Shown in pieces: positions 24,213 to 35,697 of a stretch of DNA of 64,000 nucleotides (position 1 is the first letter of the stretch; every line of letters begins with the position of its first letter). The notes below the pieces were generated by a model. It saw nothing but the letters and a program-made list of their open reading frames with translations. It did no database searches and had not been told where the DNA came from. Position numbers and translations under genes: made by a program. The stretch is from Circinella umbellata (taxonomy: Eukaryota > Mucoromycota > Mucoromycetes > Mucorales > Lichtheimiaceae), in the NCBI GenBank assembly GCA_025093555.1, contig JAIWNF010000035.1, positions 496,001 to 560,000 on the forward strand. The letters run 5' to 3'.

Positions 24213-25321
24213 ATGATAAATAATAATTACAACAACACTATGACAGATACAAATACACTTTTGGCAGGCTGGTTATCCAAATTAACAACATTATCCTTTG
24301 GGAGAACTCAATGGCAATATTGTTATTTTATGCTACTCGATTCGGAGTTTCGTTTTTACAAAGATGAGGTATAAATAAAGTCATTTCCTTATATTATACA
24401 TGCATAATTAGAAATATATTAAATTCTAATACATATCGTTTGTCACTATTATTGCTGTAGCATGCTGATTTGGCATCCCATGTACTTAATCTAAGAAATG
24501 TAAAGAGAATTATTCGATTGGAGTTACCGAATCGTTCATTTTGTATAAGGTTGGAGCCAGATTCGACAGCTGAAAAAAATCCGTGGACCTTAGCATGCTC
24601 GTCTCAGGCTGATCTTGAGACATGGATTTATGCATTACAAAAGCGACTTGTTCGATCGTCTGCCAATATAAGCCCACCCAGATTTTCGCCCGTGGGAATC
24701 TTAAAAAAGAAACGCCCGACTAATTCTTGGTTTAGTCAACATGAGCCATCTTCTTTCTTCCAGTTCGACGATATTGATGACGATAACATTAGCTTCTTTG
24801 ATGACAGTATTGATAACGAGTACAATGAAACACAACAACAAGAATCTGACAGTTTTTATCATACAATTACTCCACCTGCTGTCGTACGGCCTCGTGTACG
24901 AAAAAACATCAAGAATCAGCTACCTCCATCATTTTCACGACGGCGGGGTATTTATCTGGAACCATTGATGATTGCTTCATCTCCATTTAATCATGTTAAC
25001 AATAACGAGGATAATTCTAACCATTATGTTCATGCCTTATCATCGTTTGATTCGATACCTACTTCTTGCTCGGATGTTTCAATGTCATCGTCCTTAGCAA
25101 CAACAACAGTTGACACTAGAGTATCTGCGGATAATGTAAAACCAGTTTTGACATCACCCCGGCTTTCATCCAGTATCATTGACTCATGTGAAAATTTGGA
25201 TCGTGGACGAAGTAGGTCAGCACCAAATATTTTTCAAAATAGTAAGAACAAGCATGGTCTTGCCGATGGTGAAACCTCTCCAACATTTCTTTTGTATAAA
25301 GAACGCTTTCGCCTTTGCTAA
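24213..25321 (+). CDS. PH-domain protein, copy 2
   Basis: Predicted 338 aa from exons 24213-24368 and 24461-25321, paralogue of the gene at 16901. Exon 1 is exactly as long as in copy 1 (156 nt) and the intron sits at the same codon (FYKDE | HAD). The PH domain (GWLSKLTTLSFGRTQWQYCYF ... ADLETWIYALQKRL) and the C-terminal DGETSPTFLLYK block are retained, while the acidic/Ser-rich linker has gained and lost residues. An upstream in-frame ATG at 24018 would add a hydrophobic stretch, but copy 1 lacks it, so 24213 is preferred. No stops or frameshifts are seen, so both copies look functional. Confidence 0.85.
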
Positions 25322-25350
25322 AGCATGAATATATATATCCGTTTACTTCA

Positions 25351-26439
25351 TTTTAATTTCTTAATAACAAATCTTTAACTTTTTCATTCATCCATAGTAA
25401 CTTATATGCATCTCATACATATTGTATTCATTCCTTACTTCACCACTTGATTCGTATAAAAAAATCAATACAATAATAACTCAATATTTCCCTTCACTAT
25501 TAAAATGTTTTATTGCTTCTATATTGTCAAATTTTCAATCATTACCCAATTTCCTTTTCCTTTGTATATAAGAATAAATAATTATATCTTTGATCCAGTA
25601 TTAATAGTGAAAAAAAGAGAAACAAAAGAAATAACATCCAGTAAATTCCGATTTTACAAATGAATTTAATGGTTCCCTCAAGTCAACAAATCGGCGCTCC
25701 AATGAAATTATCTATGAAGTCCGTTTTGGTTTCAAAGGCGATCGGCTTTCCCATGGAAGGTTTGTTATTCAAAAGTTATTTATCGCATGAGAGAAAACGT
25801 ATTTTCCCACTCACAAAGCAGAATTCATATATAAAAAAATTGACCGATTTGAAATATTTCCGTATTTTTTTTATAGCTTCTCACATTTTCTTACATACAC
25901 GTTTTTTAATGGTAAACAACATGTATCACAAGGTCATTCTTTTATAATCTCCCACTATCCTATATTTTTTTTGTCTCCCAACACCAGCCAATCGGAGAAA
26001 TGACTGAGCTGAGTGACACCAGCCAATCTACATGTACTTTTTTACTAGTTCCGAGGTTCGTACCTATTTTGGGGGAGTGATGTACCATACCCCGCAAGAA
26101 AAAATCTTATTCTCGTTCGATTCATTATGAAAGAACTTCATTTGTATAAGAGAGATCAATGATTTTACATGAGAAATTTTTTTTTTGTCTACATGGATTA
26201 TAATATTATTTACAGTGTAATAGGATTTAACAAATAATCTTTTTTGTACTTCCTTTCTTTTCTTCCCTTTTGGGTAGCACTCTATTTTCTTGTGGAGTAA
26301 AAAGAAGCAACTTCTTACCCCACCCCCCACATTTGTTGATTGCTTTTTCTTATTTTTCTCTTTTTTTTTTCCATCCCAGTATTTCTCTTCTACATTTTTT
26401 TTTAGTCGTAAAGACTTGTAAATATATAATAAAAAGGCG
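25351..26439. other. Intergenic region before the Zn2Cys6 factor
   Basis: About 1.1 kb of T-rich DNA. An ORF at 25660-25947 begins in a coding-like way (about 35 residues) and then runs into AT-rich sequence; I do not recognise it. The last few hundred bases are probably the promoter and 5' UTR of the downstream gene. Confidence 0.45.
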
Positions 26440-29400
26440 ATGGAGCATGTCGAAGGATCGCACGTGTCGGCGTCTTCAACCACCATTACATCAGCAACAG
26501 CAACAACTACTACTAATGCAGTTAGAGCGGGAACAACAACTTCAAATAGGGCAATCATGACAACTACAGCACTACCACCAACAACAGGACCAGCAGAACA
26601 TGGAAATAACTTTTTAGCGTCCTTAGCGCCTGCACCAACTACAGCTTCACCTCTGTCGACATTATTTGTTGAATCTAATTCTAATCCCATGGATCTCGAC
26701 ATTGCTGCTTCGATCTTTCCCGCTACTCCCTCTTCACCTTTAAGCTTCTCGCCTTCATTTTCATTGTCACTCGACGTAATTCCACCTCCCAAGGTGACGC
26801 CTGCTTTGACACCTAAAGAATATCCTCGGAAAGAAAGCACTACAACAGTTTCAGCTTCACCATCCTTGATGGTTCCTGCAAAAAGAGGGTATAAGTCACA
26901 CGTTCCTAGTGCATGTAAGCTTTTTTTCTAACCTATTTTATATTTAAATATGCATATACATAATCACAGTAGCATAATGATCGACACAGCTCTTTTCTTA
27001 TTAACTCAATTTCTATATTTGTAACACTAATAGGTATCAACTGTAAAAAAGCTCATTTAGCTTGTGATGGTAAGTGTATCACCACAGGGGAGAAAACATT
27101 GGAGAATTAAGGACATGTATTTATGTGTTTCATGCACCCTGATTAAAATAAGTACTCGTTCCAAGGAAGCTAATATCTATTTGATTAATGTTACAGTATC
27201 GCGTCCGTGTAAACGATGTGTAGCACTTGGAAAGACTGACACATGTCAAGACATTAAACATAAAAAAAGGGGCAGACCAAGATTACGGGATAAACAAGCA
27301 TCCGGTGATGGGAAGGGCAATGATAGTGGTTATGAAGTGATGTATGGAACAATACAAACTCCAAGTTTCACTGCACACCAGCAGCCATCACAACCACCTC
27401 TACGGCAACAATCTCAACCACGTCCGGTCGCTCCTCACAGGACTTCTCCAGAAGTTTCACAACAACAACGGCAAACGACAACAATTTCGTTTATTCATGA
27501 ACCCATAGAGTCATTTCAGGAACAACAAGAGCAGACACAAGTACCCGCATCTCAACCACAAGTACAATCTAACGATCATCAACATCATTTTATTCAACAA
27601 CAACAACAGCAATTACATCAAGGAAACCAGAACAATTCTTCAGTTCAGTCAGCCGACAGCAACGGAACTTTTATTCACGAACCCGTGCAATTGATTCCAC
27701 ATACGCCGTTTGATGAACTACTTTATGACAGTAATAATATGATACAGCAATACATGATCCCCCCGTATATGACAATGCCTATGCAGCAACAAGCGTTTAG
27801 TCAACCTGAACAACAGCAACAAGCACCAGAGACCATGAGTCTTCAAATGAAAATGGGAAATGCATTTGCTCAAAGACCGACTAGCTTGCCATTAGCCCCT
27901 GCTGCATCACCACCTCAACAAATGAATCAACATCAACAGCGTCAACATCAACATCAGCTTGTAGTCAAGCAAAAAGATACCAGAAACAATAGTGACAACG
28001 ACTTTATTGAAAGCACGAACCGACAGGAGCAACAACACTCGCCACAACAGCAGATGGATGAAAATGATGTTAATAAGCCAAAAGGCCCCCATTCTCCTAT
28101 TAATAGTCGACGTTTCAGTATGAACTACAGTAACGGTAATAATGGGAATAGCATAGGCAAAGAGAGAACAGATGTTAATCAGACAATCACATTTATTCTG
28201 TCAATGGAAGTTTGCTGTGCTCGAGTTTCAGAGGAGGTAACAGGAATGTGGGGATATTACCCACAGGAATTTGCACATCGCTCCTTGTATGACTTTATAT
28301 CTCCCAAGGATACGGATAGATTGGGGAGACTACACCGACTATTACTTGATAATATTGTTGATGTGGCAAAAAGCAAAGAGCCCCCAACCCAGACGGAGCG
28401 CACAACATCAGAACTTTTCCACAAGATGGAACAAGAGCAGCTGACAGTCATCGCACCCGGATCAAGTACATTCTCAGATACTTTGCACGTCAAAAAACGA
28501 TCGGGAGAGGAGGAGTTATACGAAATGTTAGTTTGCATGGGTGGAGGATTGGGCGCTGATCTACATCAACCGGCAAGTCATTCCAATCTATATATTATTG
28601 CACAATTCCGAAAATATCGATATGAAGTTTCTGCACAAAATACACTGGAAGATACAATCATAGCAAGAGCGACAACATCTCCTGGCCGTTTGATGTCGAG
28701 TAGCTTTACTCAAACCTCATCGTCGTCAATGTTGACAAGTAACAACGGCAAGCATAGTTCGAAAAATGACGAAAAAATTTCACTTGGGAACAACAATAAA
28801 CCATCATCCAACTTCAATTCTGGGCTAAAAAGGAATAGTTCTTTTCTAAAACCAAATCCACCTTTCCGACATACAATGGCAAGAACTATTACTGATCTTG
28901 GTCGCGGTGGTCCATCAATGGATATGCGATCAAGATCTTCACTACCCTCTCATTATGCTACGTCATCTCATTTGAACACAATTTCTAAGATTGAACCTGC
29001 CAAAGTCAATGTCGCACCCATTACACAACGATCATCACCATCATTTGCATCCTCATCCTTAAAATCATCCTGGCAAAATCGCATTGGAAAAAGCTCATTT
29101 TCATCTTCGTCATCAACATCATCATCCAGTAATTTATATGATCAATACCACCATCATAATGATAACAACAACATTAACAGTATTAGTAGTCATGGGAATA
29201 ACAATAATCATAATCAACGACACCTTAACAATAGTAGTCCTGATAACAGCGATTCAACAAGCTCTTCTTCTTCTTCATCAGCATCGACAACAACTTTTAC
29301 AGCACCTTCATCGGCCAACGCAGCAGCAGCAGCTGCTGCAGCTGCTACAACCGTCACAAAACCAACGTTTGTTTCTGCACCATTAAGTAGTGCACGTGAA

Positions 29401-29685
29401 TCTGGTAGCCGATACTCAACATTGGCCACATACCGATTTGCACCTGTGCCTCCTACCAAAATGACGACAGGTTCGCCACATGGAGGTCCAAATGTTACAC
29501 ATCCTACAACACAATATTTCTTACAAACATCAAGTAGTACATTGAATGCAGCAGCATCTGCAGCGCAGTATAGCTCTCGCAATACATATCATTCTGCATC
29601 AAGTATGGCAGATAATGACAAAGCATCCGGAAAGACGGATTCTAATCGCAAAGTAGAAATGAGTATAAGATCCTTGCTTTGTTAG
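26440..29685 (+). CDS. Zn2Cys6 transcription factor with PAS-like region
   Basis: Predicted 999-aa nuclear DNA-binding protein. Exons are 26440-26914, 27034-27069 and 27197-29685. The zinc cluster is spread over all three: C159 is completed at the first junction, the 36-nt middle exon supplies most of CINCKKAHLACD (C159, C162, C169), and exon 3 supplies C175, C178 and C187 (RPCKRCVALGKTDTC), followed by the basic KKRGRPRLRDK stretch. This cluster resembles the AcuK/AcuM/Ert1-type regulators of gluconeogenesis. Gln-rich tracts fill ~200-480. A PAS-like region spans about 500-660 (CCARVSEEVTGMWGYYPQEF, then YDFISPKDTDRL). The tail is Ser/Asn/Ala-rich. Binding class is certain; PAS is likely; target genes are unknown. 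A large antisense ORF over exon 1 is a shadow. Confidence 0.88.
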
Positions 29686-30148
29686 TCGCTTTTTTTTTAT
29701 TAGAACAAATAGTAATGTACATATATATACATATATATATTTATATTTATAATTGTAAAACGTATACCACTTTTTATCGTCTCCTCCATCTTTTTTTACA
29801 CAAATATTTACAGTAGTCTAGTCATTTTTTTTCTTTTCTTTTTGTACAATTCTTTTTTCATCTATCTAGTTCTTCTTATCTATAGAACATTCATTTATTA
29901 TTATCATCTTCTACTTTATAAATATAATACGAAACAATTACAAACAGGACAAAAAGCAATAGTTCTTTTTTATATTATGTCGAAAAGAAATTCTGCAGAC
30001 TGTATCTTGCTACAATCCATAATGGCATGAATCGAGTTAATATTATTATCCCCGCAAATAAAAAAAAAAGGCTGGAAGTCGAAATGGCGTTTCTTTCTTT
30101 GTCTTTTTTGCATAACGAAATATATATAAAGCCTTCCTCCTTGGTAGA
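29686..30148. promoter_or_regulatory. Intergenic region and promoter of the phosphatase gene
   Basis: 463 bp between same-strand genes. It starts T-rich with alternating TA repeats (about 29715-29750). ATATATATAAAG at about 30120-30131 is TATA-like but only ~20 bp from the ATG, so it may not act as the core promoter. Confidence 0.35.
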
Positions 30149-30920
30149 ATGGGCCTTGATGCTGGAACAAATGACAATGTATCTATGATTAACGATAACA
30201 TTCAACAACAAGAACAGTTAAAACAAGCACTCGAACAAGAATCGGCTCTTTATCAAACTTTGCAATGTGGTCCCGATGGACAACCTGGTGGGATTCTTAT
30301 AACAAGTGTTGGGCAGCAAGTCATTCCTGGTGTTTGGATTGGTGGCTATAAAGCATTTGAAGATAAATCGTTTTTACGAAAGAACAAGATTGAAGTTATT
30401 TTGACACTAGGACATTTTAAGCAGCAATATTCACCGGAAGAATTTAAACATCAAGTAAATTTACATATTATGTAGCAGGAAAGGATCATGTGTATAAGGG
30501 CTGATATTAATGTTAGTGTTTATCTAATAATAGATTATACCCATAGCAGACAATCCGGAAGCCAATATTATTCAATACTTCCCAATAACAAATAATTTTA
30601 TAGACGATGCATTGGAATCAGGGAAGAGGATATTAGTGCATTGCTTGGCTGGGGTTTCGCGAAGTCCAACAATTGTTGCAGCTTATTTGATGTATAAACG
30701 CGCTTTACATCCGAAAGCAGCATTGGCTATAATAAAGCAGACCAGACCATTCGTTAACCCTAATCAAGGATTTATGGAGCAGCTGCGACTTTATCGCGAA
30801 ATGAATTTTACATTTGATCCCTATCATCCAGCCTATATTGCTTATCATAAGCAACATCCAATCGATGCAGCTCATGTGGGTCATGAAGAATATACAGAAA
30901 ATACCGTACCCACGGTTTAG
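30149..30920 (+). CDS. Dual-specificity protein phosphatase
   Basis: Predicted 230-aa cysteine-based phosphatase that would remove phosphate from Tyr and Ser/Thr residues. Exons are 30149-30454 and 30534-30920, joined in frame. The core begins near residue 60 (IPGVWIGGYKAFEDKSFL, the usual 'output/location' strand of small DSPs). IPIADNPEANI supplies the likely general acid Asp108. The P-loop is HCLAGVSRSPT with nucleophile Cys139 and Arg145, followed by the expected AAYLM helix and FVNPNQGFMEQLRL. The N-terminal ~50 residues are Gln-rich; no lipid anchor, signal or docking domain is visible. It resembles DUSP12/22-type atypical DSPs, but no C-terminal zinc domain is present. Catalysis is well supported; the substrate is unknown. 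Confidence 0.92.
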
Positions 30921-31284
30921 ATAACTTCTTTTGCCTTATTCTTTTTCTTTTTCCTGTTTGTAATATTTTAACTATTAATTATAGTAATAATAGCTGTTGT
31001 GCTACAAAAACCTTATGATAAATTAAGTTTCAAATGCGCGAGAAAAAGTTTACTTGATTGTATAATAAAAAAATAATACTGCCATGTCAACAGTAGTATT
31101 TATTCCTAAGCAGGGGTTTTCACACCAATAGTAGCGAGCCTGTGACATCCATGATCCCTATCTCACATAATTCAGCAGATAATTCTCCATTCTCGTTGTC
31201 ACCAAGTATACACATTATATATAAGCTACTAACACATTTTATTTACCTTTATCTTTTTCACTCAATTTTTTTTCTCTGGCAACA
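30921..31284. promoter_or_regulatory. Promoter region of the nitrilase-family gene
   Basis: 364 bp between the phosphatase stop and the nitrilase start. TATATATAA at 31216-31224 lies about 60 bp before the ATG. Nothing else is recognisable. Confidence 0.4.
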
Positions 31285-32561
31285 ATGAAGATTGCAGCTG
31301 TCCAAGTAAATGAATGATTCGGAAACAAGAACTTCCACTGTACTATTCTAACTTTTTCTTAACTTTTTAGTTTTACATTGATCATGATGACAAGCCATCT
31401 AATTGGGATCGAATCATTTCGTTTGTTGAAAAAGCAGCCAAAGAAAAAGTGGATTTGATCGTATTTCCCGAGTAAGTATTACAACTAATAATAAATAAAT
31501 AACAATATGCAAAAGCAATTGATTGATTGTCGGATATTTATAATAAAGATATGTCATTGGAGGACCTTCTCCTGAATCAGCATTAGACAAAGGGGCTTCT
31601 GAACGATTCTGTAAACTCGCTCTTAATTATGGGCTTGATATTGTAGTGGGAACTATTATTGAACGAGATCCTGAGGATGGAAGACTTTATAATTGTTGTT
31701 ATTATATTAATAATGATGGTACTGTTTTAATGGAGTATCGTAAAGTTCATCTATGGCATCCAGAACGTGATTTTCTTCATGAAGGTAAGTGTTTATTGAT
31801 CAATAATACACTGGGAATACATTTGAGTGATAATAAAGACTTATACAACGTTATTATTATATTAGGAAAGCGTGGGTTTGATACAGTTAAAAATAGGTTT
31901 GGTATTACTGTGGGTATGTTATGAATAAATATTTTATTTATTGTTGAGATGACACTTTTTTAATCGACTCTTCCTTTTTTTGAAAAAAAAGGGCTGGCCA
32001 TCTGTTGGGATATTGCGTTTCCTGAAGCTTTTCGTCATATGACTTTGAAGCGTAATGCTCAACTTGTCATTGCACCAGGTAACACGAATAGTTGATTTTG
32101 TATACAGAAGAAGTGACTTGATTTATTTCTTTTAATATTAAGTTTGCTGATATAATCATTACTACTCTTAAAATAAAGCATATTGGACTTTAGAAGATGC
32201 TGGTCCTATTGGTATGAAGCATAACCCTAACAGTGAGACGATGTTAATTGATTATATTTGTACTGCTCGAGCAATTGAAAATGAAATATGCATGGTGTTT
32301 TGTAACGGAGCCGATGCTGCCGAAGGTCAAGAAAAATCGCCATCTGGCACCATGGCTGGTGGCACACAAATTTCTGTTCCTTTCATAGGCCCTGTTGCTC
32401 ACTGTAGTGGTCGTACAGAAGAAATGATTATCACAGATATTGATGTTAAAAAATTGACAGATGACGCAGAAAAAGTTTATAAGATTCGGCAAGACTGGAA
32501 AGAGGGCAAGATCTTTGGTGGTAAACCTAAGTATGAATCAGAAACCATTATTTCGAAATAA
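31285..32561 (+). CDS. Carbon-nitrogen hydrolase (nitrilase superfamily)
   Basis: Predicted 291 aa from six exons: 31285-31305, 31371-31471, 31549-31784, 31866-31913, 31992-32078 and 32179-32561, all GT-AG and in frame. The first exon codes only MKIAAVQ, the standard first strand. The catalytic triad is Glu41 (LIVFPEYVIGG), Lys106 (YRKVHLW) and Cys139 (LAICWDIAFPE). These enzymes hydrolyse amide or nitrile C-N bonds. The sequence lacks anything pointing clearly to nitrilase, amidase or carbamoylase specificity, so the substrate is left open. There is no targeting signal, so it is probably cytosolic. Length is normal for a single-domain member. The stop lies only 55 bp upstream of a MITE (32617), which may therefore fall in the 3' UTR. 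Confidence 0.92.
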
Positions 32562-33513
32562 AGCTTTTCGTTTCCATAATAGTGTTAATATTGGCATTAC
32601 GATGATGCATAATGTACAGGATTTTGCATTCATTTCCGGACACAACCTTCAATTTTTTCGCTTATGATGTTGATTTTTTTCGCTTATGATATGCTATGTT
32701 TTTCGCTTATGATAGCGGTGTTTTTCACTTATGATATGCTATGTTTTTCGCTTATGATAGCGGTGTTTTTTGCTTATAATAGCATTAATTTTCGGTTGTA
32801 ATACCTATATAATTTCTTACTTATGAGGTCCAAGAGATTTACATAAATGATAGGGGGAGTTTTTCATGACTAATACCAATTTTTCTTTAATATTTGCTGC
32901 ATCTGCTTTTACGGGATAAACCAAGTATCATATATCATAAGTGAAAATTAATGCTATCATAAGCGAAAAACACCGCCATCACAAGCGAAAAATATAGCAT
33001 ATCACAAGCGAAAAAAAATCAACATCATAAGCGAAAAAAATTACTCTTATAAGCGAAAAAATTGAAGGTTGTGTCCGGAAATGAATGCAAAATCCTGTAT
33101 TTATTGCTTATTAGTATACAATTGGTATGCTGTATACTGAAATCCTATTATTGAAAACACCTCAGCTATAATAATATGAAATTCTACTGCAATTACTTTT
33201 TTTCTAATCACTCATATTATTTATATATGATTTTTTGAAAGAAATATGATAATAAAAATAATAAAACCATTATGTTTACATATAAGTAAATGTGAGATAC
33301 TATAGGTTGTATGATGTACAATATTATTTCTTTTAAAAAAAATTAAAAATATGTTTTCTTGTTTGTATGGTTCCAAAAAAATGAATGAATGAATGGAAAG
33401 AGGGAAGCAAAAGAATATAAACTGGTTATTAATGTCAAGAAGAGAAAGTTTATAAAGAATTATCTAAGAATATGAGGAAAGAAAAGTAGAACAGAAAAGA
33501 TGACTACCATTAT
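32562..33513. other. Intergenic region carrying the 481-bp MITE
   Basis: Convergent gap between the nitrilase gene (+) and the P450 gene (-). Half of it is the inverted-repeat element at 32617-33097; the rest is A/T-rich 3' flanking sequence. Confidence 0.6.
32617..33097. mobile_element. MITE with 49-bp perfect inverted termini and six-fold subterminal repeats
   Basis: The ends are perfect inverted repeats of 49 bp (CAGGATTTTGCATTCATTTC ... and complement), or 51 bp with the flanking TA on each side (32615-32616, 33098-33099), which suits a TA target duplication. Inside, each arm carries six variants of TTTTTCGCTTATGATA spaced ~22 bp apart (left arm 32650-32790; right arm 32930-33060 as TATCATAAGCGAAAAA). 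The arms pair around a ~130-nt loop. It has no coding capacity. The layout is that of a non-autonomous DNA transposon with arrayed subterminal protein-binding sites. Confidence 0.8.
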
Positions 33514-35697
33514 TTAACCAGATCGCTTATTTACGTATACATTCATACCATTTTTCATTGGAAGAGTCAATGAAACTTGGTAGGTAACATCTTGACCAGG
33601 AACAATGGTAAATTCGTAACGTTTTACAAAGAAAATGATGGCAATAATAGCTTCTAATGTAGCCAAGTTTTGTCCGAGACAAACACGAGGGCCACCATGA
33701 AAAGCAGGCCACTGACCTTGGGATTCACGACGTAAACTACCATCCTCTGCAATCCATCTTTCTGGTTGAAATTGTTTAGCATTCTTCCAAACTTGTTCGT
33801 TACGACCTTGAGCCCATGGAGACCACATTACACTAAAAGTAACTTGAAAATTAATATACATATAAACAAATTCTTATTCCAACAAAGAAATATACAAAGT
33901 TGGTATACTTACTAATCACCCTTCTTTATTTGCGTGCCATCGGGCCAAATATCGTCATTTAATGCATACTTTTGATTATTAGGAACACTAGGATGAAGGC
34001 GGAGAACTTCATAAAGACTATATATGATATGTAGAAGCAAATGGGTTAATATAAGAGAAATGGCTATTTGGCATTTGTGATTATCTTTTTTTTTGTGTCA
34101 GATAGTTTTAATACATACACAGCGTGAGCATATTTCATGTTTTTGATAGCTTCGTAAAGAACCGCTGGATCATTTTCCATTTCATCAGTAATATGCTCTT
34201 TAATTTCTTCCAACAATTTATATTCTATGCGAGGGTTATTGCACAAGTTATAGAAAGTCCAGCTTAATGCTTGAGCAGTGGTATCACGACCAGCGATGAC
34301 AAAATTTAAGATCATATCGCGAAGCTACATTGTTTATATATTACTCATGTTAAATATAACGCGAGATTGTTTTAATATATTCATAAAATAATACTTACCT
34401 CTTTGTTATTTAAAGGTTCACCAAATTGGTTGCTTGCATTCATGAAACGAGATAACAAATCAGTATGAACTTCACCATTTTCCATTTGAGCACGGCGACG
34501 ATCTATAACCTCGTTAGCGAAGGAGTCAACCACATTAAGATGATCTTGAATAGACATCTTCCACGGTAACAAGACCTTTTGTAGTGCTTCAGTAATGCGC
34601 CAAGCAGGATTGACGAAGCGTTGGAAAGAGTTCATTTGACAGATATCGAATGAAGCTGCAAATGGGACCTTGTCTTGTGAGGCCAATGCATTAAGTTCTA
34701 CACCAAAGCCGAGTCTATAAATGATTTTTATTAGGTTGCGCAAATTAAAAAAAGTTGTTGGCTTATCAGATTTAAAGATATAAAAAAGAATCTCACAAAA
34801 TAAAAGAATCAAGAGTAAATTTGAACATAATATCATGGAAGTCAACAGGTGTACCCTCGGCGCAAGCTTTATCAAAGATGTTTTTGCTCATGTATTCAAT
34901 TTCTTTTATAAAGACTCTACTAAAATCATCTCTAAAGTTCTTTACGTTAAAGACCAAGCTGGCAGTCTTACGTTGATACTAATAATATAGCAACAAAAAA
35001 TCAATAATTTGGTTCGGTGAAAATTCACAGCATTAGATAGAAAAACGGAGCGGAAAATTGATATTTACTTTCCATTGCTCACCATTAGCGTTGAAAATAC
35101 CATGCCCAAAAAGTTCTTGGGTAGCACCATCTAATTGGGGACCCTTAACATAATTAGAAAAATTATCTATAGCAGAAATTTTATGGTGTGTGTTGTTAGC
35201 TTTCTACTACTAGTAGATGTGAGACAAAAAAAACAATGTCGTAGCTTCTTGAGTACAAAATAGCTGTGAACAAGATACCTTTCAAGATGTGTTCCACATT
35301 CTTTGGGTTGATGGTAATGATACTACGAGGAATGCCTAATGCAGAAGTTGTACTACATCATTCGCAGGAATATAGTAAATCGTTAGGAAAAAAATTAATC
35401 TATTGCCGCTCTTTTATTAGTGATTTGAAAATAATGTTTTTACGTTGTTAAGGCGCCGGTTAGTTCGAAACCTGTCATGAATAAATCATGCATTTTTTCC
35501 TTGTATCTAACAATAGTGGGTAAACCACCAACAAGCGGGTAGCCAGGTTGAGTGGGGATGCCTTCACGATGTTCGTCGAAAATAGCGCGGTCAGGATACT
35601 TTAAAGCCAATAGACCAAGAATGGCAGCTGATGCACCACCGATGATACCGATTTTTTGTAATGCTGAGTTGTTCTTTCTATCGCCGAAAACTGACAT
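33514..35697 (-). CDS. Cytochrome P450 monooxygenase
   Basis: Predicted 518-aa membrane-anchored haem-thiolate monooxygenase. Eight exons: 35697-35444, 35352-35279, 35166-35069, 34978-34797, 34714-34399, 34324-34119, 34017-33920 and 33842-33514. Residues ~16-36 form the N-terminal anchor, followed by the proline-containing hinge (PTQPGYPLVGGLPT). The I-helix AGRDTT is at 319-324, ExxR at 380-383 (EVLR), and the haem loop FHGGPRVCLGQ places the Cys ligand at 464. The overall pattern (GIFNANGEQWKYQRKTAS; LGFGVELNAL) resembles the CYP52/86-like fatty-acid hydroxylase clan, but the substrate is not established. The join of exons 7 and 8 is the weak point: the frame requires a GTGATT donor although a textbook GTAAGT lies eight bases further on. 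Confidence 0.92.

Larger units (their letters stand above)
22440..25350 (+). repeat. Segmental duplication, copy 2
   Basis: Direct-orientation partner of 15420-18060; landmarks are listed there. The upstream part contains an ORF at 22483-22710 that is not preserved in copy 1, so it is unlikely to be a gene. Similarity fades just after the PH-gene stop codon. Confidence 0.75.

Noticed and set aside
26064..26840. 258-codon minus-strand ORF opposite the first exon of the Zn2Cys6 factor
   Set aside because: It is the antisense shadow of a Ser/Thr/Pro-rich coding exon that continues into the zinc cluster; its far end is Lys-rich translation of AT-rich DNA.
29214..29582. 122-codon minus-strand ORF with an Ala-rich run
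   Set aside because: Reverse reading of the Ser/Ala repeat tail of the Zn2Cys6 factor.
35266..35451. 61-codon + ORF overlapping the P450 gene
   Set aside because: It covers P450 exon 2 and its flanking introns on the opposite strand; the P450 splice model explains this sequence.
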